This document shows positions 41,651 to 50,602 of a DNA stretch of 64,000 nucleotides, piece after piece. The stretch's first letter is position 1. Every line of letters begins with the position of its first letter. Origin of the DNA: Streptomyces piniterrae (GTDB taxonomy: Bacteria > Actinomycetota > Actinomycetes > Streptomycetales > Streptomycetaceae); assembly GCF_005048155.1 (NCBI RefSeq), contig NZ_SUMB01000008.1, positions 248,001-312,000 of the forward strand. Direction: 5' to 3'. The position numbers were made by a program, and so were the translations under genes. A model generated the notes under the pieces. It saw only the letters and a list, made by a program, of their open reading frames with translations, was not told the DNA's origin and made no database searches.

Positions 41651-42796
41651 ATGGACTTCACGCCCACGGAGGAGCAGCGGGCCGCGAGCGGACTGGCCGG
41701 AGAGATCTTCGCGGACCGGTCCACGCCCGAGCGGCTGGCGGCGCTGGGCACCGCCGCCGACACCGAGCTGTGGAAGGCGCTGTGCGCGGCCGGACTGCCG
41801 GGCGCCGTCGAGGACATCGGGCTGCTGGGACTCGTACTGCTGCTGGAGGAGCAGGGGCGTACGACGGCGCAGGTGCCGCTCGCCGCGACCTGTGTCTACG
41901 GGCTGCTGGCGATCGCCGTGCACGGGACGGACGAGCAGCGGGAGCGGCTGCTCCCCGGGCTGCGCGCGGGGTCGGAGGTGGCGACGGGCGCGTTCGGGCG
42001 GGGTGGCGCCGGGAGCGGCGTTCGGGTGGTCGGCGCGGTGCGGGAGCGGGCGCGGCTGAGCGGTGTCGTCCCCGTGGTGCCCTGGTTGGGCGAGGCCACC
42101 CTGCTGCTGGTGCCGGACGCGGACCGGCGGCTGTGGCTGGTGAGGGCCGGGGACGTCGGGGTCGGCGTCGAACCGGTGGCGACCACCGCGCCCGGGTCGG
42201 CGGGGCGGCTCACGCTGACAGGGGCGGAGGCGGAGCCCTTGGGGGACGATGCCGGGGGCATGGGGGACCTGGGGGGCCTAAGGGGCCGGGGTGGGCCGGC
42301 GCCGTACGACGACGTCCTGGCCGCCGCCCGCACCGCCTTCGCCGGGCTCCAGGCCGGGGTCTGCGCGGGCGCCCTCGCTCGCGCCGTGTCCCACACCTCC
42401 ACCCGCGAGCAGTTCGGCCGCCCGCTCTCCACCAACCAGGCGGTGCTGCTGCGGGCCGCCGACGCGTATATGGACACCGAGGCGATCCGGGTCACCGCGT
42501 ACGAGGCGGCCTGGCGGCGGGACGAGGGGCTGGACGCCGCGTCGCACGCGCTGACCGCCGCCTGGTGGGCGGCCGAGGCCGGCACACGTGTGGTGCACGC
42601 GGGCCAGCATCTGCACGGCGGCATCGGAGCGGACGTCGAACACCCCGTCCACCGGCACTTCCTCTGGGGCAGGCAGCTTGCCGCCCACCTCGGAGCCGGT
42701 GCCCAACTCCTGGAAGAGCTGGGTGAGTTGCTCGTGGCGGAGGCCGCGAAATCTGTAGCGGAGACCGCGACATTCGTAGGGGAGACCGAGATATGA
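41651..42796 (+). CDS. Acyl-CoA dehydrogenase, second subunit type
   Basis: 381 residues from ATG 41651, one base after the ChsH2-like stop. It opens with MDFTPTEEQRAASGLAGEIF. The C-terminal half has VCAGALARAVSHTSTREQFGRPLSTNQAVLLRAADAY and HLHGGIGADVEHPVHRHFLW. The middle FAD region is divergent, as in the FadE28-like partners of heteromeric steroid ACADs. The C-terminus is repetitive (SVAETATFVGETEI). It probably assembles with the first dehydrogenase. Its stop overlaps the next start (ATGA). Confidence 0.88.
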   Translation: MDFTPTEEQRAASGLAGEIFADRSTPERLAALGTAADTELWKALCAAGLPGAVEDIGLLGLVLLLEEQGRTTAQVPLAATCVYGLLAIAVHGTDEQRERLLPGLRAGSEVATGAFGRGGAGSGVRVVGAVRERARLSGVVPVVPWLGEATLLLVPDADRRLWLVRAGDVGVGVEPVATTAPGSAGRLTLTGAEAEPLGDDAGGMGDLGGLRGRGGPAPYDDVLAAARTAFAGLQAGVCAGALARAVSHTSTREQFGRPLSTNQAVLLRAADAYMDTEAIRVTAYEAAWRRDEGLDAASHALTAAWWAAEAGTRVVHAGQHLHGGIGADVEHPVHRHFLWGRQLAAHLGAGAQLLEELGELLVAEAAKSVAETATFVGETEI

Positions 42797-43305
42797 GCGC
42801 CGCGATCGCTGCCGTCGGTGACGAACTGCCGCCCCTCACCCTCCCCGTCACCCGCACCCTGATCGTCGCCGGGGCGGTCGCCTCGCGCGACTACCAGGAC
42901 GTGCACCATGACGTGGAGGCCGCCAGGGAGAAGGGCTCCCCGGACATCTTCATGAACATCCTGACCACGAACGGCCTGGTCGGCCGCTACATCACCGACC
43001 ACTTCGGTCCGCGCTGCGTCCTGCGCAAGGTCGCCATCCGGCTCGGTGCGCCCAACTATCCGGGGGACACGATGGTGTTGAGCGGCACGGTGACGGCCGT
43101 GGGCGAGGGTACGGCCGAGGTACGGGTGGTCGGGGCGAACGGCCTGGGCAACCACGTCACCGGCACGGTGATCGTCGGGCTGCCGGAAGACGGGATATCG
43201 CAGGGCGGGACATCGGAAGACGGCGCAGCGCAGGGCGGGATATCGCCGGGCGGGATATCGGGCGGCGTGGGATCCGAGGGTGCGCTGTCGGAGGGGACGG
43301 TATGA
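42793..43305 (+). CDS. MaoC-family enoyl-CoA hydratase, ChsH1-like
   Basis: 170 residues. The hydratase-2 motif is SRDYQDVHHD (catalytic Asp and His), in a single hot-dog domain of about 135 residues. A low-complexity tail (EDGISQGGTSEDGAAQGGISPGGISGG) is encoded by tandem repeats of a gggcgggatatcg-type unit. With the ChsH2-like MaoC subunit it should form the heteromeric hydratase of side-chain degradation. Both junctions are ATGA overlaps. Confidence 0.9.
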   Translation: MSAAIAAVGDELPPLTLPVTRTLIVAGAVASRDYQDVHHDVEAAREKGSPDIFMNILTTNGLVGRYITDHFGPRCVLRKVAIRLGAPNYPGDTMVLSGTVTAVGEGTAEVRVVGANGLGNHVTGTVIVGLPEDGISQGGTSEDGAAQGGISPGGISGGVGSEGALSEGTV

Positions 43306-44471
43306 GCCTGCGCCGCGCGGATTCGTTGGGCGGCCGGGCCGCCATCGTCGGCATCGGTGCGACCGAGTTCTCCAAGGACTCGGGGCGCAGCGAGCTCAAG
43401 CTCGCCGTGGAGGCGGTGCAGTCCGCGCTCGACGACGCCGGGCTGACCCCGGCCGACGTCGACGGGCTGGTCACCTTCACCATGGACACCACCCCCGAGA
43501 TCACCCTGGCGCAGGCCGCCGGCATCGGCGAACTGTCCTTCTTCTCGCGCATCCACTACGGCGGCGGCGCGGCCTGCGCCACCGTCCAGCAGGCGGTGCT
43601 GGCGGTCGCGTCCGGCATCGCCGAAGTGGTCGTCTGCTACCGCGCCTTCAATGAACGTTCGGGCCGTCGCTTCGGTTCCGGCGTACAGAAGCGAGAGCCG
43701 TCCGCCGAGGGCGCCGCGCTCGGCTGGAACCTCCCCTTCGGGCTGCTGACCCCCGCCTCCTGGGTCGCCATGGCCGCCCAGCGCTACCTCCACACCTACG
43801 GGCTGACCCCGGACGCGTTCGGCCATGTCGCGGTCACCGGCCGCCGGCACGCCTCCCGCAACCCCGCCGCGTACTTCCACGGCCGGCCCATCACCCTCGC
43901 CGATCACGCCGCCTCGCGCTGGATCGTCGAGCCGCTGCGGCTGCTGGACTGCTGCCAGGAGACGGACGGCGGCCAGGCGATCGTGGTGACCTCGGCGGAG
44001 CGGGCCCGCGATCTGCCCAGGCCGCCCGCGTTGATCACGGCCGCGGCCCAGGGCGCCGGCCGTGCCCAGGAGCAGATGACCAGCTTCTACCGCGACGACC
44101 TGACCGGCCTGCCCGAGATGGGGGTGGTGGCCCGCCAGCTCTGGCGCACGGCCGCGCTCGCCCCCTCCGACATCGACACCGCCATCCTCTACGACCACTT
44201 CACCCCCTTCGTTCTGATGCAGCTGGAGGAGTTCGGCTTCTGCGGGCCGGGCGAGGGGGCCGATTTCGTCGCCGCGGACGCGCTGCCGCTGAACACCCAC
44301 GGCGGGCAGCTCGGCGAGGCGTACCTGCACGGCATGAACGGCATCGCCGAGGCCGTCCGGCAGATTCGCGGCACCTCGGTCAATCAGACCCCGGACGCCG
44401 CGAACGTCCTGGTCACGGCCGGCACCGGCGTCCCCACCTCGGGACTGATCCTCAGCAGGTCCTACGGGTGA
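43302..44471 (+). CDS. Thiolase-like lipid-transfer protein, Ltp2-like aldolase
   Basis: 389 residues. It begins GRAAIVGIGATEFSKDSGRSELKLAVEAVQSALDDAG, the start of the SCP-x thiolase-like family. It has YGGGAACATVQQAVLAVASG at the position of the thiolase active loop; no canonical thiolase Cys-Ser-Gly is seen. The C-terminal part includes YDHFTPFVLMQLEEFGFCGPGEG and LNTHGGQLGEAYLHGMNGIAEAVRQIRG. Ltp2 catalyses the retro-aldol step releasing propionyl-CoA from the steroid, bound to the DUF35 of ChsH2. It is the last gene of the operon. Confidence 0.9.
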   Translation: MSLRRADSLGGRAAIVGIGATEFSKDSGRSELKLAVEAVQSALDDAGLTPADVDGLVTFTMDTTPEITLAQAAGIGELSFFSRIHYGGGAACATVQQAVLAVASGIAEVVVCYRAFNERSGRRFGSGVQKREPSAEGAALGWNLPFGLLTPASWVAMAAQRYLHTYGLTPDAFGHVAVTGRRHASRNPAAYFHGRPITLADHAASRWIVEPLRLLDCCQETDGGQAIVVTSAERARDLPRPPALITAAAQGAGRAQEQMTSFYRDDLTGLPEMGVVARQLWRTAALAPSDIDTAILYDHFTPFVLMQLEEFGFCGPGEGADFVAADALPLNTHGGQLGEAYLHGMNGIAEAVRQIRGTSVNQTPDAANVLVTAGTGVPTSGLILSRSYG

Positions 44472-44590
44472 TCCCCCACCCGTCAGTCCTGAGGAGGTGG
44501 GATCGGTGCCACCCGTACAACTTGAGAGGGATGGCGCTTCGGCACCTGGGACCGATCCCCCGACCCCACCCCCGCTTCTAGCGTTGAGCC

Positions 44591-45127
44591 ATGACCACGC
44601 CAGTGTGCACAAACGCTTCGACGCCCGCGGTTTTCCCGTCGTTCTCGTCCTACGTACGGGCCCGGGGCCCGGTGCTGCTGCGCGCCGCGCGGTCGCTCAC
44701 CGCGAACCCGAACGACGCCGAGGATCTGCTGCAGACCGCGCTGACCAAGACCTTCGTGGCCTGGGAGCGCATCGAGGACCACCGCGCCCTGGACGGTTAT
44801 GTCCGCCGCGCGCTGGTCAACACACGTACCTCCCAGTGGCGCAAGCGCAAGGTCGAGGAGTTCGCCTGCGACGAACTCCCTGAGCCGGACCCCTTCCCGG
44901 CACCGGACCCGGCGGAACTCCAGGCGCTGCGCGACGCGATGTGGCGAGCGGTGATGCGACTGCCCGCCCGTCAGCGCGCCATGGTCGTCCTCCGCTACTA
45001 CGAGGACCTCAGCGAGGCCCAGACCGCCGAGGTCATGGAGGTCTCCGTCGGCACGGTGAAGAGCGCCGTCTCGCGAGCCCTGGCCAAACTCCGTGAGGAC
45101 CCGGAGCTGGCGACGACCTTTGCGTGA
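44591..45127 (+). CDS. SigE-family RNA polymerase sigma factor
   Basis: 178 residues. The region 2 segment is RAARSLTANPNDAEDLLQTALTKTFVAWERI, with the tryptophan-bearing YVRRALVNTRTSQWRKRK. Region 4 is LPARQRAMVVLRYYEDLSEAQTAEVMEVSVGTVKSAVSRALAKL. This short pattern is the SigE-family group abundant in Streptomyces. No anti-sigma gene adjoins it. The gene is monocistronic, between the sterol operon and the convergent transporter operon. Confidence 0.93.
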   Translation: MTTPVCTNASTPAVFPSFSSYVRARGPVLLRAARSLTANPNDAEDLLQTALTKTFVAWERIEDHRALDGYVRRALVNTRTSQWRKRKVEEFACDELPEPDPFPAPDPAELQALRDAMWRAVMRLPARQRAMVVLRYYEDLSEAQTAEVMEVSVGTVKSAVSRALAKLREDPELATTFA

Positions 45128-45221
45128 GGCGTGTCGCGCCTCTTGAGTCGCGCCTCCTTGGCAGTGGGTCGACGGATCCGCCCCGCCCAGTTGCGAGGGC
45201 GGGTGGGGATCCCCGCATTTT

Positions 45222-45285
45222 CCTAGGCCACGCGCGGCGAATTCCCAGGCCATGTACGGAGAATGCCTAGGCCACGCGCGGCGAA
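45222..45285. repeat. Duplicated 3' end of the ABC permease gene
   Basis: The 20 bases at 45266-45285, spanning the stop and last codons of the permease gene, recur identically at 45222-45241, 44 bases apart. A looser third copy (attcccaggcca) lies between them. Confidence 0.78.
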
Positions 45286-45971
45286 CGGCGCTGCCGTCGG
45301 GGCTCCCGCAGCAGCAGCCCGGTGGCGATCGCCGCCAACCCGGCTATTCCCGCCCACAGTTGCCGGGACGGTTCCCACGCCGGTGACAGTGGCTGCGGGA
45401 ACAGTTCCACTCCGTCGGGCAGTGGCAGCAGCATCGCGGTCAGTAGCAGCAGCACCGCCCCCGGTGCGGCGACCAGGCCGCCGCCGGTACCCGCCGTGAC
45501 CCTCAGCCCCGCCGCCGCGAGCATCAGCACCGACAAGAGCAGCGACCCCGCTTCCAGGGCGAGGCCGGATTCCGGGAGCAGTACACGTTCCTCGGGGGCG
45601 ATGGCGGACCGGCCGAGGAGCAGGACCGCGGCCCAGACCGTGCCGGTGATGGTGATCGTGACGAGGGCACGCAGACCGTGCAGCAGCAGGCGGGGCGTGG
45701 GCGCCACCTCGGTGGTGCGCGCCGCCGGGTCGTCCAGCAGGAAGGCCGCGCCGAGCGCGATCAGCACCGTGGCCACGCGGATCAGGAGCACGCCGTCGGT
45801 GAGGCGCAGATTCGCGGACAGGGCGGCGGGGATTCCCGCCAGCAGGACGGTCGTGACAGCGGCGCCCAGGAGCGGTGTGGTCCGGGCCGCGCGGAGCAGC
45901 GGCGGGAGGAGAACCAGAGGGAGCGGCTTGCCGGGGTGCCGCCGAGGTCGGTGGTGGACTGGTCGGCTCAT
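45267..45971 (-). CDS. ABC-type membrane protein, probable permease subunit
   Basis: About 234 residues, with ATG 45971 overlapping the previous gene's stop (ATGA); an ATG two codons earlier is also possible. It has six hydrophobic helices in three pairs (LLGAAVTTVLLAGIPAAL, ATVLIALGAAFLLD, LVTITITGTVWAAVLLLG, LLLSVLMLAAAGLRV, GAVLLLLTAMLLPLP, LWAGIAGLAAIATGLLL). There are no catalytic motifs. It is the last gene of the sigma/anti-sigma/ABC operon and is probably part of the transporter. Confidence 0.72.
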   Translation of the reverse strand: MSRPVHHRPRRHPGKPLPLVLLPPLLRAARTTPLLGAAVTTVLLAGIPAALSANLRLTDGVLLIRVATVLIALGAAFLLDDPAARTTEVAPTPRLLLHGLRALVTITITGTVWAAVLLLGRSAIAPEERVLLPESGLALEAGSLLLSVLMLAAAGLRVTAGTGGGLVAAPGAVLLLLTAMLLPLPDGVELFPQPLSPAWEPSRQLWAGIAGLAAIATGLLLREPRRQRRSPRVA

Positions 45972-47734
45972 CGGCATGCCCCGTCGGTGGCGGGCGCCTG
46001 CGCCGGGGCGGGCGCGCCGAGCAGCTGCGCGGCACGGTCGGTCGAGGTGCGCGCGGAGGCCAGCTCCGCCCAGGACGCCTTCACCCGGGCACCGATCTCG
46101 TCGGCGGGCCGCTCCAGCAGGCTCATCGCCAGCTCCCGCTCACGGGAGTCGAAGCCGAGTCCGGTCGCGGACTCCAGGACGGGGAAACTGAAGCCTCCCG
46201 AGGAGCGGGTCGCCAGATCACGGAGGGCTTGCCGGGTGCCGTCGGTCGCCTGGCCCGCGAGCCACAGGACGAGCACGCCGCGCGAACCGCACACCATGTC
46301 CGTCCTCGGGGCGTGCGGCACGGAGGCGGTGACCACGCGATACGCGAACAGCGTCGAGAATTCGGCCACCGCGTCGCCCGCCGCGTCGCCCCCGGCGTCG
46401 CCCTCGCTCCACCACGTGCCGACCGGGACCGCTCGCCGCGTGCCGGCCCGTAGGTCGTCGGCGTCCCAGGCCGCCTGGGGGAGCGGCATATCGCGGTGGG
46501 ACTCGACGCCGCCGCGGAACATGCGCTGGCGGACGGCGTAGCGGGCGTCGGCGATCTCGCGGGGGGTGCGGGCGAGGACGCCCCGCACCACCTTGTCCCA
46601 GTCCTGGGCGCGGCCCTTGAATTCGGGAAACGCGCAGTACTCGGTGGTGTCGAGGGTGGTGCACACCTGCTGCGCCACCGGGTGCTCGGTGGCTTCGGCC
46701 CGCGCCTGGACGACGTTCGCGGGGAGGGGCCGGGTCTGGAGCGTGCCGGCGAGTATGGCGAGCGCCGCGGCGGCGGCCGCGGCCGTCCCCAGGGGGCCCG
46801 CGCCGGGCTGCACGGCGGGTGGAGCGTCGCCGGGCGCGCGCCGCAGCAGTGCGAGCGCCGCGCACAGCCCGGCGAGGGCGAGCAGCCACAGAAGGTGCCA
46901 GCCGGCGGGCCGTCCCACCAGCTCCGATGGCATCGGCGGGGCGAATTCGTCCTCGATGGCGACGATGGCCAGCCAGCGCCAGGCGGCCGTGTTCTGCACC
47001 GCCGCGACGAAGGTGACCGCGGCCAGCCCGGCCAGTACGAGCGGCGCCACCGAGGGGGAGGGGGCGAGGCGGGCCAGCAGTATGCCCAGGGCCCCGGCGA
47101 GCAACACGGCGGCGGGCGGCACCGCGATCTCCAGCCACTGGACGGTGCCCACGGCGCCCGGCTTCGCCGCCAGATATCCGAGCCGCGCGAGCGCGAGCAC
47201 CGCGGTCAGCGCCACCGCGGGCAGCAGCGAAAGCAGATGGGCCGTCGTGCGGCTGCGCGGGCCGAGGCCCAGCACCTCGTAGAGGGGCTCCACACCATGC
47301 CGGCGTCCGCGCAGTATGCCGAGATTGGCGGCGAGCAGGGTGCCGATCGCGAGCAGCAGCAGCGGGATCTGGAGGTAGCGGGATTCGTCCTGGAGCACCG
47401 GATAGCGGTTGGCGGGGTCGCCGGTGGCCGCCGCGTACCCCCACAGCGCGAGATAGCCGGCGAGGGAGGCGAGCATCGCGGGATGCCGCAGCAGACGCAG
47501 CGCTTCCACGCGGGCCAGTGCCAGTACGGCGCCCCGGCTGGGGCCGGCCCCGTGCGGCCGGGTGTGGCCGGGCGGCCGGGTGTGGCCGGGGGTGCCGGTG
47601 CGGGCCTGGTGACGGGTGGGCGGTGCCGGGGAACCGGTCGGCTCGGCCGTGTTCCTCGCGCTCCGGCCCTCCCCGCTCTGGTCCCGCTCGGTCATGTTCC
47701 TCTTGGTCGTGTCTCTCCTGGTCGTCTCCTTCAT
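45968..47734 (-). CDS. ABC-2-like permease with extracytoplasmic domain
   Basis: 588 residues, ATG overlapping the ATPase gene stop. A basic N-terminus of about 70 residues (MKETTRRDTTKRN) precedes roughly eight membrane helices arranged like ABC-2 permeases, with VLALARVEALRLLRHPAMLASLAGYLALWGYA first. The C-terminal 230 residues after the last helix (LAILAGTLQTRPLPANV) form a soluble domain with two Cys (VCTTLDTTEYCAFPEF), then helices and a region rich in Asp/Ala. No substrate can be named. It pairs with the upstream ATPase. A later start near residue 14 is also possible. Confidence 0.8.
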   Translation of the reverse strand: MKETTRRDTTKRNMTERDQSGEGRSARNTAEPTGSPAPPTRHQARTGTPGHTRPPGHTRPHGAGPSRGAVLALARVEALRLLRHPAMLASLAGYLALWGYAAATGDPANRYPVLQDESRYLQIPLLLLAIGTLLAANLGILRGRRHGVEPLYEVLGLGPRSRTTAHLLSLLPAVALTAVLALARLGYLAAKPGAVGTVQWLEIAVPPAAVLLAGALGILLARLAPSPSVAPLVLAGLAAVTFVAAVQNTAAWRWLAIVAIEDEFAPPMPSELVGRPAGWHLLWLLALAGLCAALALLRRAPGDAPPAVQPGAGPLGTAAAAAAALAILAGTLQTRPLPANVVQARAEATEHPVAQQVCTTLDTTEYCAFPEFKGRAQDWDKVVRGVLARTPREIADARYAVRQRMFRGGVESHRDMPLPQAAWDADDLRAGTRRAVPVGTWWSEGDAGGDAAGDAVAEFSTLFAYRVVTASVPHAPRTDMVCGSRGVLVLWLAGQATDGTRQALRDLATRSSGGFSFPVLESATGLGFDSRERELAMSLLERPADEIGARVKASWAELASARTSTDRAAQLLGAPAPAQAPATDGACR

Positions 47735-48597
47735 GCCACGTTCTCCCGTGCCGTCGTGGCGTCGAGGAGCAGCAGATAGCCGTCTTCCAGAGTGGGTTCG
47801 AGCAGTGGGACGCCGGGCGGCGGCGAGCCGATGTTGCGCACCGTGCCGACGCCGGTGCGCCAGCCCGCCAGCGCGCGGGGGTCCCGCTGCTCGCTGCTCC
47901 ACACCCTGCCGTCGGCGACGGCGGCGAGCGCGGGCGGTTCGCCGTCGAACTTGATGGTGCCGCCGTCCAGGACGATGACCCTGCGGCAGAGCGCGGCGAC
48001 GTCCTCGGTCTGGTGCGTGGACAGCAGCACGGTGCGGCCGTCGCCCAGATCGGCGATCAACTCGCGGAACCGCAGACGCTGTTCGGGGTCCAGCCCGACG
48101 GTCGGCTCGTCGAGGATCAGCAGCTCGGGATCGCCGACGAGCGCCGCGGCGAGCGCGACGCGCTGCCGCATGCCGCCCGACAGCTGCTTGATCTTCTTGC
48201 GCCGGCGGTCGGGCAGACCGACGGCGTCAAGGACGCGGAGGACCTCGCGGTGCCGGGCGGCCCGGTCCTTCATCTCCTTGAGGATGGCCACGTAGTCGAC
48301 GAACTCGAAGGCCGTGAAGTGCGGATGGAAGCCCGGGTCCTGCGGCAGATAGCCCAGCCGGCGGCGTATTCCCAGCCGACCCTCGGGGGTGCAGGGGTCC
48401 ATGCCGAGGACGCTGAGCGCACCGCTGTCGGGCAGCGCGGCGGTGGCCAGGGCCCGCAGCAGGGTCGTCTTGCCCGCGCCGTTCGGCCCCAGCAGACCGG
48501 TCACGCCGGGCTCCAGCACAAACGAGATCCCGTTCAGCGCACGGAAATTGCGGTACGAGACGGTCAGCTCCCGGGCCGACACGGCTGCGCGGTTCAT
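47731..48597 (-). CDS. ABC transporter ATP-binding protein
   Basis: 288 residues from ATG 48597 (MNRAAVSARELTVSY), with a GGGGG-type ribosome-binding region upstream. All motifs are present: Walker A GPNGAGKTTLL, Q-loop PQDPGF, signature LSGGMRQRVALA, Walker B LLILDEPTVGL, D-loop and H-loop STHQTED. It energises the permease encoded directly downstream. The family is that of ABC-2 exporters for drugs, antimicrobial peptides or lipids. Confidence 0.95.
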   Translation of the reverse strand: MNRAAVSARELTVSYRNFRALNGISFVLEPGVTGLLGPNGAGKTTLLRALATAALPDSGALSVLGMDPCTPEGRLGIRRRLGYLPQDPGFHPHFTAFEFVDYVAILKEMKDRAARHREVLRVLDAVGLPDRRRKKIKQLSGGMRQRVALAAALVGDPELLILDEPTVGLDPEQRLRFRELIADLGDGRTVLLSTHQTEDVAALCRRVIVLDGGTIKFDGEPPALAAVADGRVWSSEQRDPRALAGWRTGVGTVRNIGSPPPGVPLLEPTLEDGYLLLLDATTARENVA

Positions 48598-48759
48598 GGC
48601 AGGTTCCCCCTCTTTCACGATGGTGAGAGCAGACGGTCTTGACGGTGGGGTGGGTGGGCTTGGCGGTGGCCGAGGGGCGGGGTGGGCCACGCAGGGGTGA
48701 GATCCGGCCGGGTCGCCGGCCGGAGTTCCGGGTGCGCCGCCGCGGGGCGCGTATCCATG

Positions 48760-49692
48760 TCACGCATGGGGCAGCCCCCGGTCGAAGCTGGATCGGGTCA
48801 GCGCGATGACCGCGCCGGCCGCCAGCGCGGCCCCGGCCGCGGCGCACTGCCCGGTGCCGGACAGCAACGGGCTGTCGCCGTCCCCGAAGGTCAGCACCAG
48901 CGCCAGCGTCCAGCCGCCGCCGGTCACCCCCGCCGCCACCGCGGGATCGAGCCGAGCGGACAGCGCCAGCGTGATCAGGGTCAGTGCCAGCGAAGGCAGC
49001 AGCCAGCCGAGTGCCCGGAGCGCGGGGCCGGGCATCGCCACGGCGGCCGCACCGACCAGTGCGGCAGTGGTGCCGACCACCGCGACCGTGCGCACCAGCA
49101 GCAGCCGCAGGCCGTGCACCGGCGCGACCAGCGTCATCTCGTACATCGGATCGGAGCGCGGTCCGAAGGACGCGGCGACCCCGATGACCGGCAGGGCGGG
49201 CGCCAGGACGAAGAACGGCAGCGGTGCCGCATCGGCACGGCCCCATCGCGCCACCGCCACCGTCAGCAGCAGCGTCACCGTCGCCCCGATCAGCCAGGAG
49301 CGGCGCAGCGCCGGAGTGGCCGCGATCAGCCGCGCGGTGTGGTCGGGGACCCCGCACCGGAGCAGCGCGCGTTCCACGGGGCCGGGCTGCGGAACGTCCA
49401 TGACGGCGCGCAGCCGGGCCCATCCGGTGTCCGTACGCGCCCGGTCGCCGAGGTCGCCGAGCCGGGAGCGGCAGTGCGGGCAGTCCGCGACATGCGCGTC
49501 GGCGTGGGCGAGCCGCGGCGGGAGCAACTCCCCGTACGCGTAGGCCCGCAGCATCTGGTCCTCGAGATGCGTGGTGTGCGGCGAACGCGGGCCGTGCGGC
49601 GGCCGTGGACCGCCCGGCGGCGGACCCCCTGCCGTCACCTCCATCGCCCGCTCCTCTCTGCCGCTGGTCATGTCGCTGCTTCCTTCCGTCAT
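48760..49692 (-). CDS. Polytopic zinc-finger anti-sigma factor
   Basis: 310 residues, ATG overlapping the sigma gene stop (ATGA). Residues about 45-75 hold an anti-sigma zinc finger (HADAHVADCPHCRSRLGDLG, HxxxCxxC pattern). Instead of one membrane helix there are about six (WLIGATVTLLLTVAVA, FFVLAPALPVIGVAA, LLLVRTVAVVGTTAALV, LGWLLPSLALTLITLAL, GGGWTLALVLTF, AAAGAALAAGAVIAL). It should sequester the sigma factor encoded upstream and release it on a membrane signal, perhaps sensed with the ABC transporter. Confidence 0.85.
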   Translation of the reverse strand: MTEGSSDMTSGREERAMEVTAGGPPPGGPRPPHGPRSPHTTHLEDQMLRAYAYGELLPPRLAHADAHVADCPHCRSRLGDLGDRARTDTGWARLRAVMDVPQPGPVERALLRCGVPDHTARLIAATPALRRSWLIGATVTLLLTVAVARWGRADAAPLPFFVLAPALPVIGVAASFGPRSDPMYEMTLVAPVHGLRLLLVRTVAVVGTTAALVGAAAVAMPGPALRALGWLLPSLALTLITLALSARLDPAVAAGVTGGGWTLALVLTFGDGDSPLLSGTGQCAAAGAALAAGAVIALTRSSFDRGLPHA

Positions 49693-50255
49693 GTGAGGAG
49701 TTCCAGTTCCTTGCGGAGCCGTCGTCTGGCGCGCATCGCGCGGGTCTTCACCGTGCCCGCCGGAATGCGCAGCACCGCGGCGGCCTCGGTGGTGGTGAGT
49801 CCGTCGACGACGGTCGCCTGCAATACGGCGCTGAGCTCGGCCGGAAGCCGGGCCAGCGCTGCGGCCAGGTCGCCGTGCGGCAGCCGCTCCAGCACCTCGT
49901 CCTCGGCGGACGGCTGGTGCGCGATGCGGAACCGGCCGAGGGCCTGCAACAGCCGCTGTCTCGTGCCGTGGCCGCGCTGCGCGTCGGTGAGCCGCCGGGA
50001 GCCGATGCGCCACAGCCAGCCGGCGGCGTCCGCGCCGGGCTGCTCGCCGTAGCGCGCGGTGCCGCGCCAGATCGCGAGGAACGTCTCCTGGACGACGTCA
50101 TCGACGAGGGCGGCGTCGGAGCAGCGGTAGCGGAGCCGGGTGACCAGCCACGGCTCGTAGCGCCGGTAGAACAGCTCGAAGGCCCGGCTGTCGCCTCCCG
50201 CTGCCGCGCACAGCAGTTCCGCGTCGCTGCTGTGCTTCTCGTCCATGCCTGCCAC
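49689..50255 (-). CDS. ECF RNA polymerase sigma factor
   Basis: 188 residues. Region 2 is DSRAFELFYRRYEPWLVTRLRYRCSDAALVDDVVQETFLAIWRG; region 4 is LPAELSAVLQATVVDGLTTTEAAAVLRIPAGTVKTRAMRARRRL. The cognate anti-sigma gene overlaps by 4 bases downstream, followed by the ABC exporter genes. The operon is probably autoregulated and its ABC genes are likely targets. The start is ATG (MAGMDEKHSSDAELL); the second Met is also possible. Confidence 0.94.
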   Translation of the reverse strand: MAGMDEKHSSDAELLCAAAGGDSRAFELFYRRYEPWLVTRLRYRCSDAALVDDVVQETFLAIWRGTARYGEQPGADAAGWLWRIGSRRLTDAQRGHGTRQRLLQALGRFRIAHQPSAEDEVLERLPHGDLAAALARLPAELSAVLQATVVDGLTTTEAAAVLRIPAGTVKTRAMRARRRLRKELELLT

Positions 50256-50602
50256 ATCCCTTCATCGGACGGGCGGTGGCGATCGGTTCACGGTTCCGGA
50301 AAAAATCTCCCGCGGAGCCGCCACCGCATGCCGCCTGCAGCCATGTGGGGCAGCGTGGCGGGGCAGGCATCGTTCCACCGGTTTCCCCGCGCGGCAAATG
50401 GACTTGGATCGTCCGCTCAAAAGCCGCCGAATCAATATCGTTTTCGCTGGCTTGAATTCCCCACAGGGCGATCGCGGTTAATGCGAAAGACTTTCGGGCG
50501 GAATGCTTTCTTCCTCGGCTCGGGCGTGAGTAACGTCCGTGCAACTTGGGTCCGACCAACCCGAGTTCGGGCCCGACCGACCCGAAACCAAGGGGGACAG
50601 CC

